DNA of 64,000 nucleotides from Toxorhynchites rutilus septentrionalis (Eukaryota; Arthropoda; Insecta; Diptera; Culicidae), in the NCBI RefSeq assembly GCF_029784135.1, contig NC_073746.1, forward strand, positions 96,087,709-96,151,708, in the 5' to 3' direction. The position numbers and the translations under genes were made by a program. Shown here in pieces: positions 34,424 through 44,677 of this stretch (its first letter is position 1; the number at the start of each line of letters is the position of its first letter). The notes under the pieces are model-generated. The model saw only the letters and a list, made by a program, of their open reading frames with translations. It did not search any database and was not told the DNA's origin.

Positions 34424-35249
34424 TATATATACTGGGACTCTTGTCGAAGTTTTTTTTTGCAACATTCCCTGGTTGGAAATGAGAGAAATAACCGCCAGCA
34501 TCACTCAGTGATGTAAAACGCTATTTTTTTTGTTTTTAGGTGAATAAACATGACTTTGAACAATTTATATACAATAATTCCATGTCAAACCGATATAGTG
34601 GTTCTCAGATTTTCGTGAAATGTGGTGGTTTTGTTCCTTTTCGCAAAACGTTAGATCCGTATTTTTATTTTTTAATTAATGTGACTATTTCCATTGTAGG
34701 GTGGTTCGAAAAATCAATTTTTACTACTTATTTTTTTTTCCAAAAATGACTTTTTTCAAAAATTCATAACTGTTAGACTACGCAACCGATACAGATGGTC
34801 GACATATCAAATTAAAGCTAATTAGCTAATTAGTTTTTCTTGGATTTGGATTTTCTTTTTACAATTTCGATTGTGTTTGTTTTTACTATGGGCATGGCTT
34901 TGGACTCGAGGGCGCTTCATTTTTTTATATGTTTCCTTGAAAGCTGAGCTTTTTTTACATAACATATCCAAAGATCTATGAGGTTTGTTTTTCGTCTATC
35001 TTATGATTTTTCAAAGTTAGTGGTCCGAAAAACCATTTTTCCTCTTTCACCCAAAAATAACTTTTTTTAAAATCAAAATCTCATAACATTTGAACTACTG
35101 AACCGGTTTAAAACCAGTAAGTTAACCTTCTTTGTAAAAATATAACACTTGCGGGCAGATTGGATTTTAGTCGCATAGACAAGAAAGAATGTAGTTTTAT
35201 AACGTATTATTACGTCTATCCATTCTTATGGATGACGCAGCCCGTTTAC

Positions 35250-35382
35250 GAGCGTCGGACGCCATACGTTTATCTGGTGCATCACGTTTGCAACCAGGCA
35301 ATCAAAATGAATGAAATGCATTATTAACCGGGCAAACGTAATGCACCAGGTAAACGTATGCAGTCCGATGTCGCTAACGCTC
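35250..35382. repeat. Inverted repeat, about 45-bp arms
   Basis: Left arm 35250-35291 (GAGCGTCGGACGCCATACG...GGTGCATCACGTTTGC) pairs with right arm 35332-35382 (GCAAACGTAATGCACC...CGTATGCAGTCCGATGTCG...CGCTC), with a 40-nt spacer. It is an imperfect but long hairpin with a conserved core. Confidence 0.75.
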
Positions 35383-35939
35383 GGTCGGACCTGACTAATG
35401 GATCGTCTCCTATGTTTCAAACAAACCAGGCAATCGGTGGATCACAGGTTTGCTTGCGAGAGGCCGCCGCTTCCGACGGCGGGTCGGCGACCTACTCGGA
35501 TTGCGTTACCTCGGCGGCTTGGTGCCGCCTCGATTCCGTATCATCGTTAAATGGGGACTTCGCCCCCATTACATTGATCTCAAAATAAATTTCATCACGA
35601 AATAATAAACCCATGATAAACATTGCGCGGCGGCGGCGGAAAATACGTAAGTACCATTTTTTCTTATCTATTCTTTTCACATTTTCATTAAAAAATGTTA
35701 TGTTAAAGTTACCTGTTCAATTTTCGGAATATTTCATAACCCAAGCTCAATTCTGAATGATCTCTTGGTCTTAAAGAGCAATACGGAAAGGAAAGAAGAC
35801 AGCATGTCAATTGTGCCTACACTAATTTCTAAAAATAACACAACGAAGTCTTCAACATCTTTTTCGAATTTCCTCATTACAATTTCTCAGTTTACTTCGT
35901 AACTTCCTAACAGCAGATTCGACAAAACTCCAATGGCCA

Positions 35940-36075
35940 TTCGGGTATATGTTGCATTCGGGTAATTGTTACATTCGGGTGAATGTCATTCGGGTGAATG
36001 TCATTCGGGTATGCGTTACATTCGGGTAAATGTGTTTCGGGTAAACGTGTTTCGGATGAATGGAATTCGGGTGAA
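35940..36075. repeat. Array of ATTCGGGTRAATG motifs
   Basis: Nine or ten copies of (C/T)ATTCGGGT(A/G), some as TTTCGGGT, spaced irregularly by 13-20 nt within 135 bp. No reading frame runs through it. Confidence 0.75.
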
Positions 36076-37027
36076 TGGGACACAACCGTTGAAACACATA
36101 TCTGTAAATCATCTCATCCTAGTGTCAACGCCCTGAAGTCAGCTATACAACATATATGACTGTCAATGCACGATTACGTTCACAAGGTATGCTATGGTGT
36201 TATCGTATCAAATATTTTTTTTCGATAAACCGAATAAATATGAAAAAAACTTAAAAAACTTAAAAATCTGTATTGGAATGAATAAAAAACAGAAGTTTTT
36301 TTTAATATAAACAAAACCGAAACCGAAACCGTAGTAAAATAAAAGGAATATATTAACCACCCACATAAGCTTATTTTTTTTTTGAGATGATGAGGAGTTT
36401 TGTTTCAAACTCAATGCGAATACGCCATTTAGATGCTTCAGAAGATCATTGAGAGAAAACTTTTTTTTTGGAAGTTGTGTTTTGAACGAGTAAACAGTAT
36501 TTCCAAATCACTGCAACATTTAAAAAAAAATATAGGAGGTTGTGTCCAAGATACGACCGCATTATTGACGTAGAACTACGCTGTTATTTTGTATAAGTCG
36601 CTTGTTTATACCTTCGGATATTATTCTATAATGCTTTGGCGCACCTTAACGTCTGCTTCGCTACAACGTCAGTTTAATGCATTCAAGCATTCTCAAAGGC
36701 ACCAACGAAGCCCTTATGATGACGGAAAGCAAACAATGTTAATGTTAAACAATGAAAAACTAGAAGTGGGTTATATTTTTGATATAACCGCAAGGTGGAC
36801 GTATGACTAATGTTGACTTAACAACAAATAAGTAACAAGCACATGCATCTTAGACATTTCATCTTTCGAATAAAGTGAAAGTGACTATCATACCACTTTG
36901 TTCAGCCTGAAAAAAATTATTAACGCTCAAAGGGGGAATCGATTCCTCCTCGGAAATACCCAGCGCAAATAGTACCCACTCTCCAAGCCCCGAGAATTGG
37001 AATCATCGTTGATCCGGAGCAGGATTA

Positions 37028-38327
37028 AAGGGTGTGTCACATCAAATTGCATCACGGAAAAAACGCTGTAGAAATTCGCACAGTAGACCGATCCTTTTGA
37101 AAATTTTAGACAGTAAAATAAAAACTATTAAACAACTTTTGGCATTTTCTTTTTAATCATACTTCGAGCCCAAGCCCATATGCTCGCACCTTCCTCTTTA
37201 CCCCGTCCATAAGGTTCTGTACAACGTCAGGTTGTAGTTTTTTTTTGAACAGAAATCCATTTTCTCTTGAAGTCTGCCTCCGATTTGACAACTTTTGGGT
37301 TCTTCCGGAGGGCCTGCTTCATAATCGCCCAATATTTCTCTATTGGGCGAAGCTCCGGCGCGTTGGGCGGGTTCATTTCCTTTGGCACGAAGGTGACCCC
37401 GTTGGCTTCGTACCACTCCAACACGTCCTTTGAATAGTGGCACGAAGCGAGATCCGGCTAGAAGATGGTCGGGCCCTCGTGCTGCTTCAATAGTGGTAGT
37501 AAGCGCTTCTGTAGGCACTCCTTAAGGTAAACCTGCCCGTTTACCGTGCCGGTCATCACGAAGGGGGCGCTCCGCTTTCCGCAAGAGCAGATCGCTTGCC
37601 ACACCATGTACTTTTTGGCAAACTTGGATAGTTTCTGCTTGCGAATCTCCTCCGGAACGCTGAATTTGTCCTCTGCGGAGAAGAACAACAGGCCCGGCAG
37701 CTGACGAAAGTCCGCTTTGACGTAGGTTTCGTCGTCCATTACCAGGCAATGCGGCTTCGTCAGCATTTCGGTGTACAGCTTCCGGGCTCGCGTCTTCCCC
37801 ACCATGTTTTGCCTTTCGTCGCGGTTAGGAGCCTTCTGAACCTTGTATGTACGCAGGCCCTCCCGCTGCTTGGTCCGCTGGACGAATGAACTTGACAAAT
37901 TCAGCTTATTGGCGACATTCCGGACCGAACTTCTCGGATCACGTCTAAACTGCTTAACTACGCGCTTGTGATCTTTTTCACTGACGGAGCATCCATTTTT
38001 GCCGTTCTTCACCTTCCGGTCGATGGTTAGGTTCTCGAAGTATCGTTTTAGTACTCTGCTGACCGTGGATTGGACGATTCCCAGCATCTTACCGATGTCC
38101 CGATGTGACAACTCCGGATTCTCGAAATGAGTGTACAAGATTAATTCACGACGCTCTTTTTCGTTCGACGACATTTTTACAAATTTACGAAAAATTGTGA
38201 GTGAAGCATGGCCAACGTGATCTATACACTCTTATCTGATTATAAAACCAAAGCTGAAGATATAATTCCTAAAAATTAAATTTCTACAGCGTTTTTTCCG
38301 TGATGCAATTTGATGTGACACACCCTT
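37028..38327 (-). mobile_element. DD37E mariner-type (ITmD37E) transposon, nearly intact
   Basis: 1300 bp with 49-bp inverted ends, identical by eye, starting AAGGGTGTGTCACATCAAAT, flanked by TA duplications (37026-37027 and 38328-38329). The transposase is on the minus strand. The Asp-to-Glu spacing of 37 residues places it in the mosquito DD37E group of the IS630-Tc1-mariner superfamily. Perfect ends suggest a recent insertion. Confidence 0.92.
37157..38174 (-). pseudogene. DD37E transposase, one stop and one frameshift
   Basis: From ATG 38174 an N-terminal helix-turn-helix pair (RDIGKMLGIVQSTVSRVLKR and SSVRNVANKLNLSSSFVQR) leads to the catalytic core: first Asp in LVMDDETYV, second in the PDLASCHYS block, and Glu in LRPIEKYWA 37 residues later. 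A TGG codon before PDLAS reads TAG at about 37460 (a single-base nonsense change), and an extra A in the A9 run at 37239-37247 shifts the last 25 codons. Otherwise about 338 residues, normal for the family. Confidence 0.9.
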
Positions 38328-38374
38328 TATTAACAATTGAGAAGGAATGGATTGCTCCCCGGAATTACACAGCA

Positions 38375-38625
38375 AAAATAAGACCCCCTCCCCAACAATT
38401 CCCACTTCCCAATAACGACAATCGATTGCAGCATTCGTAGACAAATAATTTAATAACGCTGCTTTCATAAATGCGATTTCTTCGATATGTAATATAATAT
38501 ACACTTCGATAATATCCACTACACCATATCATATCGTATTCTTCACTATCAAATCCATAGTCAACGGCACCCATCAGTATTGAATTATCATGGATACCTC
38601 GGTTTTCGCTAAATGCTCCGTTCGG
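38375..38625 (-). repeat. Type 1 internal block (CGAAGAAATC region), copy 1
   Basis: Shares with 38830-39015, 10270-10480, 11030-11130 and (inverted) 53840-54010 the landmarks ATTTCTTCGATATG, TATTCTTCA, TATCAAATCCAT and TTTTCGCTAAATGC. Non-coding. Confidence 0.65.
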
Positions 38626-38829
38626 TCCGACTGCAGAAGAGAATTGGAATTGAAAAACGACAAATGGGAGAAAGAGATGTTGGAGGTGAAGGGGAATTGG
38701 CAGAAAACTTCTGCATTTTATCCTTCGAATAATGTGATTATTATACCACTTCGTTTTGCCAGGAAGAAATCATTAATGCTCAAAGGAGGAATCGAGTCCT
38801 CCGAGGAAATACCCAGCGCAAATTAGACT

Positions 38830-39015
38830 ATCGACTATCGATTGCGTCATTCGTATACAAATAATTTTATAACGCAGCCTTTATCAAAGTGATTTCTTCG
38901 ATATGGTGAAATATCCACCACCATATATTTCGTATTCGTCATTATCAAATCCATAGTCAATGGCGCCCATCAGTATCGAATTATCATCGACACCACGATT
39001 TTCGCTAAATGCTTC
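38830..39015 (-). repeat. Type 1 internal block, copy 2
   Basis: Second, partly tandem copy of the block at 38375-38625. It adjoins the 3' side of the H3 pseudogene, as it does at 10320-10480. Confidence 0.65.
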
Positions 39016-39069
39016 TTTCAGGTTCGGCTTGCAAAAACTTTTCTGAGCTCTAATTAAAAAGGTGATGTC

Positions 39070-39086
39070 CCTGAAAAGGGCCGTTG
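39070..39086 (-). promoter_or_regulatory. Histone mRNA 3' stem-loop
   Basis: On the minus strand GGCCCTTTTCAGGGAC, a histone-type hairpin with one decayed pair, about 25 nt after the degraded end of the H3 reading frame. Confidence 0.7.
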
Positions 39087-39087
39087 A

Positions 39088-39535
39088 TTATATGCTAAGG
39101 TAATAGCACGCTCTCCTCGGATACGACGGACCAGTTGGATGTCTTTGAGCATGATGTGACGCGTTTCGCGTAGCTGAGCACACAAATTGGTATCTTCGAA
39201 CAGGCTGACTAAATATGCCTCGCTTGTCTCCTGCAGTGCCATAACGGCGGAAAACTTTGGAAGCGCAAGTCGGTTTTGAAGTCCTTGCCAATTCCACGAA
39301 CCAAACGCTGCAAAGGTAGTTTGCGGATGAGTAATTCGGTCGACTTCTGATAGTGACGAATTTCACGCAAAGTGAGTGTTCCTGGTTGGGAGCGATGTGA
39401 CTTCTTCACACTTCCTTCGGCTGGTGCGCTTTTCCGAGCAGCTTTCGTGGTGCATTACCACCGGTAGATTTACGAGCTGTCTGCTTGGTCCCAATGAAAC
39501 GAGTCCTCACAGTACGAGAGTAGAGATAGAAATGA
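39088..39535 (-). pseudogene. Histone H3 pseudogene, full length
   Basis: The minus strand reads [16 protein letters not shown], then (after a frameshift) [16 protein letters not shown], then [28 protein letters not shown] and a shifted, degraded C-terminus near RIRGERA. Known H3 has 21 nt for QLATKAA where only 5 remain, a 16-nt deletion also present in the copy at 11139-11440. The start codon region is replaced by GACTCGTTTCATTGGG. Promoter and 3' stem-loop survive. There are no introns, as in replication-dependent H3 genes. Inactive as a histone gene. Confidence 0.88.
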
Positions 39536-39565
39536 ACGAAAGCAAAGGAAGCGTCATGTTTTATA
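39530..39565 (-). promoter_or_regulatory. H3-type core promoter (TATA and initiator)
   Basis: On the minus strand TATAAAAC starts at 39565 and TCATTT (initiator, TCAKTY type) has its A at 39533, 32 nt downstream. It lies just ahead of the H3 pseudogene and belongs to the captured gene rather than to the repeat's other promoter at 43645. Confidence 0.65.
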
Positions 39566-39671
39566 CCCATCCGTTCGGTTCAACTGCAGAAGAGAAATGG
39601 AAGTGGAAAAGAAGAGCATAATGCATAGGCGTCTGAGTGCGACCGTCCTCATCTCGTATCGCCGCATCAAC

Positions 39672-39686
39672 TGAATGGATTTCCAG
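39672..39686. repeat. Target-site duplication of Jockey A, 3' side
   Basis: TGAATGGATTTCCAG, identical to 43611-43625. Confidence 0.92.
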
Positions 39687-41630
39687 TAGTAGTAGTAGTA
39701 AAAAGTTTATTTATTTACATTGATTTATGTTCGCATATAATTTACATTTCAAGTGTTAAGCCTGAAAGGCCTGTCAGCTTTGATTAGAAAATTTTATTTT
39801 TGAGTGACTAATTCAATTTGAGTGAATTTTATTCAATTGGAAGTATACTAACATTTGGAAATTTTTTCTCCTCAACTGGAGATGATTAAAGTGAATTTAA
39901 AATTTAATATCCTACCTAACTAAAACTAACTTGAAACTAAGCGAGATCATTAATGATGCGATGATCCGATCTTTGGCAAGAATCTCTGAACCCAGCCAGA
40001 ATTAGTACTTTCCTCTTTTCCAACATTTGAAGACCAGCCAGGCGATGGATCTCGGAGTTTCTCGTCCTTGGAGAACTGTCTAGAACCATTCTGAGCAATT
40101 TATTTTGAGCTATTTGCAATTTTGCATGATGTGTATTTGCGCACGACTCCCAGACTGGCAAAGCGTACTCCAATAGAGGAAGAAATATTTGCTTGAGAAT
40201 AGCACATTTATTTTTTAACGATAATGCAGATTTCCTGTTGATAAGGGGATACAATGCTTTCATAAGGATGTTGCATTTGTTCAATGTTTTGTCCACGTGG
40301 GAACGGAACAGTAGTTTACTATCGAGGGTGAGACCAAGGTAAACTAGTTTCCTTGACCATTCAATGGGGTTGTTGTTCAAGTGCTAGGCGGAACAAGTTT
40401 AGGTGAATTTGAATGCGGAAACAGGATGGCTTGAGTCTTAGTCGCATTGATACGAAATTTCCAGCTATCAAAATAGTCGGACAAAACATCCAGGTCCTCC
40501 TGAAGTCTTCTCGCCAGAGCACGGATCACTCGACCCTTATAGATTATAGCAGTGTCATCAGCGAATAATGACAGAATGCCGCCACCCGGAAGGGGAGGAA
40601 CATCTGATGTAAATATGTTGAACAGGATAGGTCCTAGAACACTACCCTGAGGAACACCGGCATCAACTCTGAAGGTATCAGAATGGGAATTCCTCAAGAA
40701 GACCTGGAACGATCTGCCCGCTAAATAACTGCTGACGATCTTCACAAGGAAGATCGGGAAATTGTATATATGCAGCTTAAACACAAGACCATCATGCCAG
40801 ACATTGTCGAACGCCTTCTCGACGCCCAACAGTGCCATCGCCGATGTTTTCGAAACATACTTGTTCCGCCTGATGATATTAGTAACCCGTGCGAGCTGGT
40901 GAACAGAGGAGTGACCCTTCCTGAACCCGAATTGCTCCTGGAGGATGATGTTGTTCTGGTCTGAGAACTCCAGTAAGCGAGATACAATCATCTTTTCGAA
41001 TAATTTCGAGATAGAGGACAAGAGACTGATTGGACGATAGCTTTTGGCATTGGTGGGGTCTTTACCATGCTTGTGAATTGGAATAACTTTAGCTGACTTC
41101 CATTTAGAAGGGAAGTAGCCAAGTTCCAAGCACTTATTGAAGACTGCTGTCAGGTGATTGAAGAAGTCAACACTCAGGTTTTTCAACTCCATCAATGCCA
41201 GCAGCCTTCATGTTTTTGATGGATTTCAGCATTCTATTAACAGAGGAACCCACTTCAGCCACCACTGGATAGTGGTCTGAGCTGAGCTCCTGATAGACGA
41301 CGGGATCAGAGATGTTCGTCATGTTGGTTATAAAGATGTCGATGATAGCGTGAGCACCAGACCGATTCAACCTGGTGGGAGTATCTGGGCTCAGGATCGT
41401 ATAGCGACCTACCTCTAGTCCTTGTTGAACGATGGTACCATTGGAGTTCCGCCGGATGTTACCCCAGACCTGGTGCTTTGCGTTAAGATCGCCAGCTATG
41501 ATGAATTGGCCACGCCGCCTAGTCAGTTTGATGATGTCTTGGTGTAAAGCTGTAGCCGATCCGTCGCTGATGATGGTGTGCTTGGAGCAGTAAGCCGCTA
41601 TGATGGTGATTGGGCCAATGGTAGAGTCTA

Positions 41631-41641
41631 CTTCGACACCT
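41631..41641. repeat. Target-site duplication of the SINE in Jockey A, left
   Basis: CTTCGACACCT, identical to 41842-41852. Confidence 0.88.
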
Positions 41642-41841
41642 TCTTCTTCTTCTTCTTCAATGGCACTAACGTTCCTAGAGGAACTTCACCGTCTCAACGT
41701 AGTATTACTTGCGTCATTTTTATTAGTACTTAGTTGAGATTTCTATGCCAAATAACACGCCTTGAATGCATTCTGAGTGGCAAGCTCTAGAATACGCGTG
41801 ATCACAGTGCAAGTCGGAGGAAATTACTTTGACGAAAAATT
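41642..41841 (-). mobile_element. SINE-like short element with (GAA)n tail, copy 1
   Basis: A 200-bp insertion flanked by 11-bp duplications. On the minus strand it ends in (GAA)5-6, an RTE-like tail, after GGAACGTTAGTGCCATT. Its body matches 557-730. No A/B boxes are obvious. It is later than Jockey A, whose endonuclease frame it breaks. Confidence 0.82.
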
Positions 41842-41852
41842 CTTCGACACCT
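41842..41852. repeat. Target-site duplication of the SINE in Jockey A, right
   Basis: CTTCGACACCT, identical to 41631-41641. Confidence 0.88.
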
Positions 41853-42119
41853 ATGGCTTCAATTATCTTGAGCTAGAAACTAGGTAACAGGCGGCACCCA
41901 ATATTAACTCGCAAAGCAATGGCCACTCCACCACCCGCTGAATGGATCCGATCAAGCCTCACGAGGCGAAAACCGGGGATGTATATGTTCACATCTGGCT
42001 TAAGGTGCGTCTCTGTTATGATGGCGATGTCAATACACTTTTCATTTAGGAAATCAACTAGTTCAAAATTTTTGTTCTTTACAGAACAAGCATTCCAATT
42101 TAGGATATTGATGGTGTCT

Positions 42120-43379
42120 TCAGGGTCCATATTTATTCATAAAGTTTAGCAGCACTCTAGTGGCGGCATCAATTTGATCTTCCTTAGAACGGCACAGGCG
42201 CAGCTCTCTGTACATGTCCCGGACGAACACCATCATTTGATCCGGGGTAAAAAGAGAGTCATCATTAGACGGTAGTGCAGAAGGGGGGGCCGGTACCGGG
42301 GGAACTCAAGGATGAAGTTTGATCTGCACGCACTGGCTGAACAGCAGTTGCTGCTGTGAGCCGTGGCTGAACAGAGGTGGTTCGTTGATGGTTTTCCTGT
42401 CGATGATTCAGTGGGAGTGGTGTCAGATTTGGTACGTTGGTACGGAGGTGGGGCTAATTCTCGATTGTCATCGGAGAACGCTGTCGTCTCAAACGCCCAT
42501 TCTGATTTCTGGTGGACGCATGTTTACGAATACTAATAAATTCTGCTCTTATGGGACAGGCACGGTTATAGCCCTCATGGTTGGCACCACAATTGGCGCA
42601 TTGTGGCTCGGAGTTTATCTCCATTCGATCGCATTTCGATGTTTCGTGAGAACCAGCACATTTTCCACAACGCGATTTCCTAGACAGTTCCTAGAGCCAT
42701 GACCGAAGGATAAACAGTTTTCACATTGAGTCACTTCACGTTTCTTCGGGCGATAGTGCTCCCATTCAACAATGATGTTGAAGAGCGCTTTAATTTTGCG
42801 GAGGTCCGTCATGGTAACAGAGCCTTTTTACAGGTGTGCCAAGTAGAGAAAATCCCTATAGTTTTTGCCTTCAGCACGTTTCATTGGAAATACCTTTATC
42901 GGTTTGATTTTGACTCGTTTCAGCTCGTTGATGATTTCATCCGAAGTAAATTCCGAAAGACCGCGGATTATCACCTTAAATGGCTTGTTCCCTGGAGCAT
43001 CATAGGTGAAATACTCATGCTTTTGCGTCTGGAGATACTTTGTCGTTGTATCGAAGTCCAATTTATTGGAGCAGATCATTTTCGTGCCTATGCTGCAGAG
43101 CTTGAATAAAGGGTGAATCTGCTTCGCAGCAAGCTCATTCCTGAGCGTAGCTATTTCCTTCGTGGTGGTAAAAAGCGGTGGAATTTACACTTTTTTCGGA
43201 ATCGACGGCTCTGTGACAGCTTGCACTGATAGTTCAGAAAAATTATTACTCGCTAGAAGTCTAGTGTTGTGATCTTGTGTATCGACCTCGTCACTTCGCG
43301 GTCTTTTCGAACCGCTGGCCCGTTGATTCAATGCACTAGTCTCTGCAGCAGATGCACTCGTTTTTTTATTGCGCGTCAT
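42120..43379 (-). pseudogene. Jockey A ORF1 (Gag-like with zinc knuckles)
   Basis: From ATG 43379 (MTRNKKTSASAAET) the frame is open for about 65 codons to 43185. Frameshifts follow before the PRE_C2HC-type part (FKVIIRGLSEFTSDEI..., about 42828-43079) and the knuckle CENCLSFGHGSRNC (about 42710-42750), with further knuckles in another frame. At least three indels. The ORF1 end overlaps the ORF2 start by 11 nt. Confidence 0.78.
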
Positions 43380-43610
43380 CGCAACAGATGTCAATGATGG
43401 TGGCTTTACTGCTAGCCTTTTCAGCTCAGTTTTAAAGCTGGCCACCTTAAGTAGGTGGCCTAGCGCCGGAGAAATATTGTGAGACCGAACCGAAATCGCG
43501 AGAGAAAAAAACAGTGCAATTTGCACAACTTATATAACGAACGAAACGAAACGAGGTTAAAAACGAGCAAGTTTAAACACGTCTGGCTTGCACGAGTCAC
43601 AGACGAACAA

Positions 43611-43625
43611 TGAATGGATTTCCAG
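43611..43625. repeat. Target-site duplication of Jockey A, 5' side
   Basis: TGAATGGATTTCCAG. On the minus strand it ends in TTCA, the first half of the initiator TCAGTT of the type 1 promoter. Confidence 0.92.
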
Positions 43626-43645
43626 AGCGTATGCGAGTTTATATA
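43611..43645 (-). promoter_or_regulatory. TATA plus initiator promoter directly upstream of Jockey A
   Basis: TATATAAA on the minus strand starts at 43645. The A of the initiator (TCA) is base 43611, 34 nt downstream and the last base before the Jockey A 5' end. Before insertion the site read TTCAGTT, as in the intact copies at 9407 and 53302. It may now drive Jockey A. Confidence 0.65.
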
Positions 43646-43887
43646 CGGTTTCAATAACCTGTTTTCAAAGCAATTTTGAAGCTATTGAAACAAGTTTTCG
43701 GGTCAATAATTGACAATCATATAATTCGTGGACATTTTGTCTTTCGAATGAAATGATTATCATGTCGTTCAGCCGGAAAAGAGGTTTTAACGTTCAAAAG
43801 CTTGCAGTCCAGCGTCACTCTCTTGTTTTCTGAAATTTGAACTTACACCCTGGTACAGAAATGTAGGACGCAGTCCTACGTCAAAAG

Positions 43888-44401
43888 ACTGAATTGTACC
43901 ACACAGCTTGTACTCTGCTGTAACACTCATCGATGCGAATTCGCTGATGAGTTTGTCAAGAGCAACCGCCTTCACCACCAGCGGGGGGAGCTTGATTTTG
44001 GTTGCTGCCTGGGTAACGGCGTTTACATTTTCGACCGACGCGCCAAAATCGCCTACTTCACTGTTGTTCGATGCAAAGGCTCGGTTCAGTGCGAGCGCTT
44101 TTCACTGCAGCAACATCGCGTGCATCAGATGACGCTTGCCTCAAAATTTTATTGCTCCTGGCAATGCGTTCGTTTTTGCAGGGCTCGAGCCTGCTTTCCT
44201 CTTCTTCTTGTTCATCACACACTACGCGAAGCGTCCAATTTATGACGCGGAAAGAAAAACACACAATACGAATAACGCGAAAAACGTACAGAAAAACCAA
44301 ACGACGATATCCAAGTTGGATTACCACTGGTGGGGTCCAATCTAAGATCGAAGGGCAGCGAAAGCAAAGTGAACTGGATTGCTCAACAGTCCGATGCCGA
44401 A
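43888..44401 (-). pseudogene. Jockey-clade ORF1, 5' fragment (third Jockey element)
   Basis: From ATG 44215 (MNKKKRKAGSSPAKTNALPG) the minus strand reads with two stops into SEVGDFGASVENVNAV, IKLPPLVVKAVALDKLISEF and SVTAEYKLCG, which corresponds to the start of the PRE_C2HC region in Jockey A (FKLCS...) and Jockey B (RPRFKLCSVG). It is cut at 43888 by the end of the type 1 repeat. 5' UTR sequence runs to 44401, where Jockey B is inserted. The remainder of this element is not in the window. Confidence 0.6.
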
Positions 44402-44414
44402 TGAAAGTTTGCCT
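44402..44414. repeat. Target-site duplication of Jockey B, 3' side
   Basis: TGAAAGTTTGCCT, identical to 48752-48764. Confidence 0.92.
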
Positions 44415-44677
44415 TTTTTTTTTTTTTAACTAAATATATATTTATTCCACCTTTACATTTTGTTTGATACAATATTCGTTGCATTTCAAGTGACCAACCA
44501 TTGTTTTGCATCTTTGTTTCAATAATATGAGCATTATAGAATGCAGGATTCATGTGTTCATTTTACTAATCTACTTTTTTTTTTCGAAATGTTCATCATT
44601 TGAATTGTTTTGAAAATTATTATAATAATAAACCTAACTACCTAACCTAAACCTTAACCCTAATCATAATCTACTAT

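Larger units (their letters stand above)
34424..36538. other. Gene-free stretch with several small repeats
   Basis: 34690-34830 and 34985-35130 are related copies of a sequence starting GGTGGTYCGAAAAA, seen inverted at 26790-26965. A hairpin lies at 35250-35382 and a short-motif array at 35940-36075. 35440-35560 is strikingly GC-rich. The remainder is AT-rich and featureless. Confidence 0.5.
39937..42130 (-). pseudogene. Jockey A ORF2 (endonuclease and reverse transcriptase)
   Basis: Start at ATG 42130 (MDPEDTINILNWNACSVK). Endonuclease motifs ITETHLKPD, AGDLNAKHQVWG and SSDHYPV follow, the first two separated by the SINE at 41642-41841. After SSVNRMLKS the sequence jumps to IKNMKAAGID, skipping the linker present in Jockey B. 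RT motifs are present: SYRPISLLSS, FGFRKGHSS, LLGVEKAFDNV, GVPQGSVLGPILF, FADDTAI. A frameshift at about 40380 moves to the C-terminal region that ends at 39937. No RNase H. Confidence 0.88.
39687..43610 (-). mobile_element. Jockey-clade LINE (Jockey A), deleted and carrying a SINE
   Basis: A 3.92-kb minus-strand element with 15-bp target duplications. It has a 5' UTR, a broken ORF1, a broken ORF2, and a 3' end of AATAAATAAACTTTTT plus TAC repeats in place of plain poly(A). About 200-230 residues between endonuclease and RT are missing, and a 200-bp SINE-like element sits in the endonuclease region. It was inserted at the initiator of the type 1 repeat promoter, in the same orientation. Confidence 0.9.
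36762..43887 (-). repeat. Type 1 palindrome-ended repeat, copy II, with H3 pseudogene and insertions
   Basis: Left end at 43887 (TTTTGACGTAGGACTGCGTC on the minus strand); right end at 36762-36805 (AACTAGAAGTGGGTTATAT, ATATAACC, GTCATACGTC region), matching the ends at 53016/54165 and 9123/12433. In element order it holds a TATA promoter, the Jockey A insertion, the H3 pseudogene, two tandem copies of a CGAAGAAATCxxxTTT block, and the DD37E mariner. Confidence 0.7.

Noticed and set aside
36305..36330. Telomere-like AAACCG repeats
   Set aside because: Only three units within AT-rich DNA.
39088..39535. Functional histone H3 gene
   Set aside because: Start region replaced, 16 nt lost in the tail codons, and further frameshifts near the C-terminus; the same lesions occur in the other copy.
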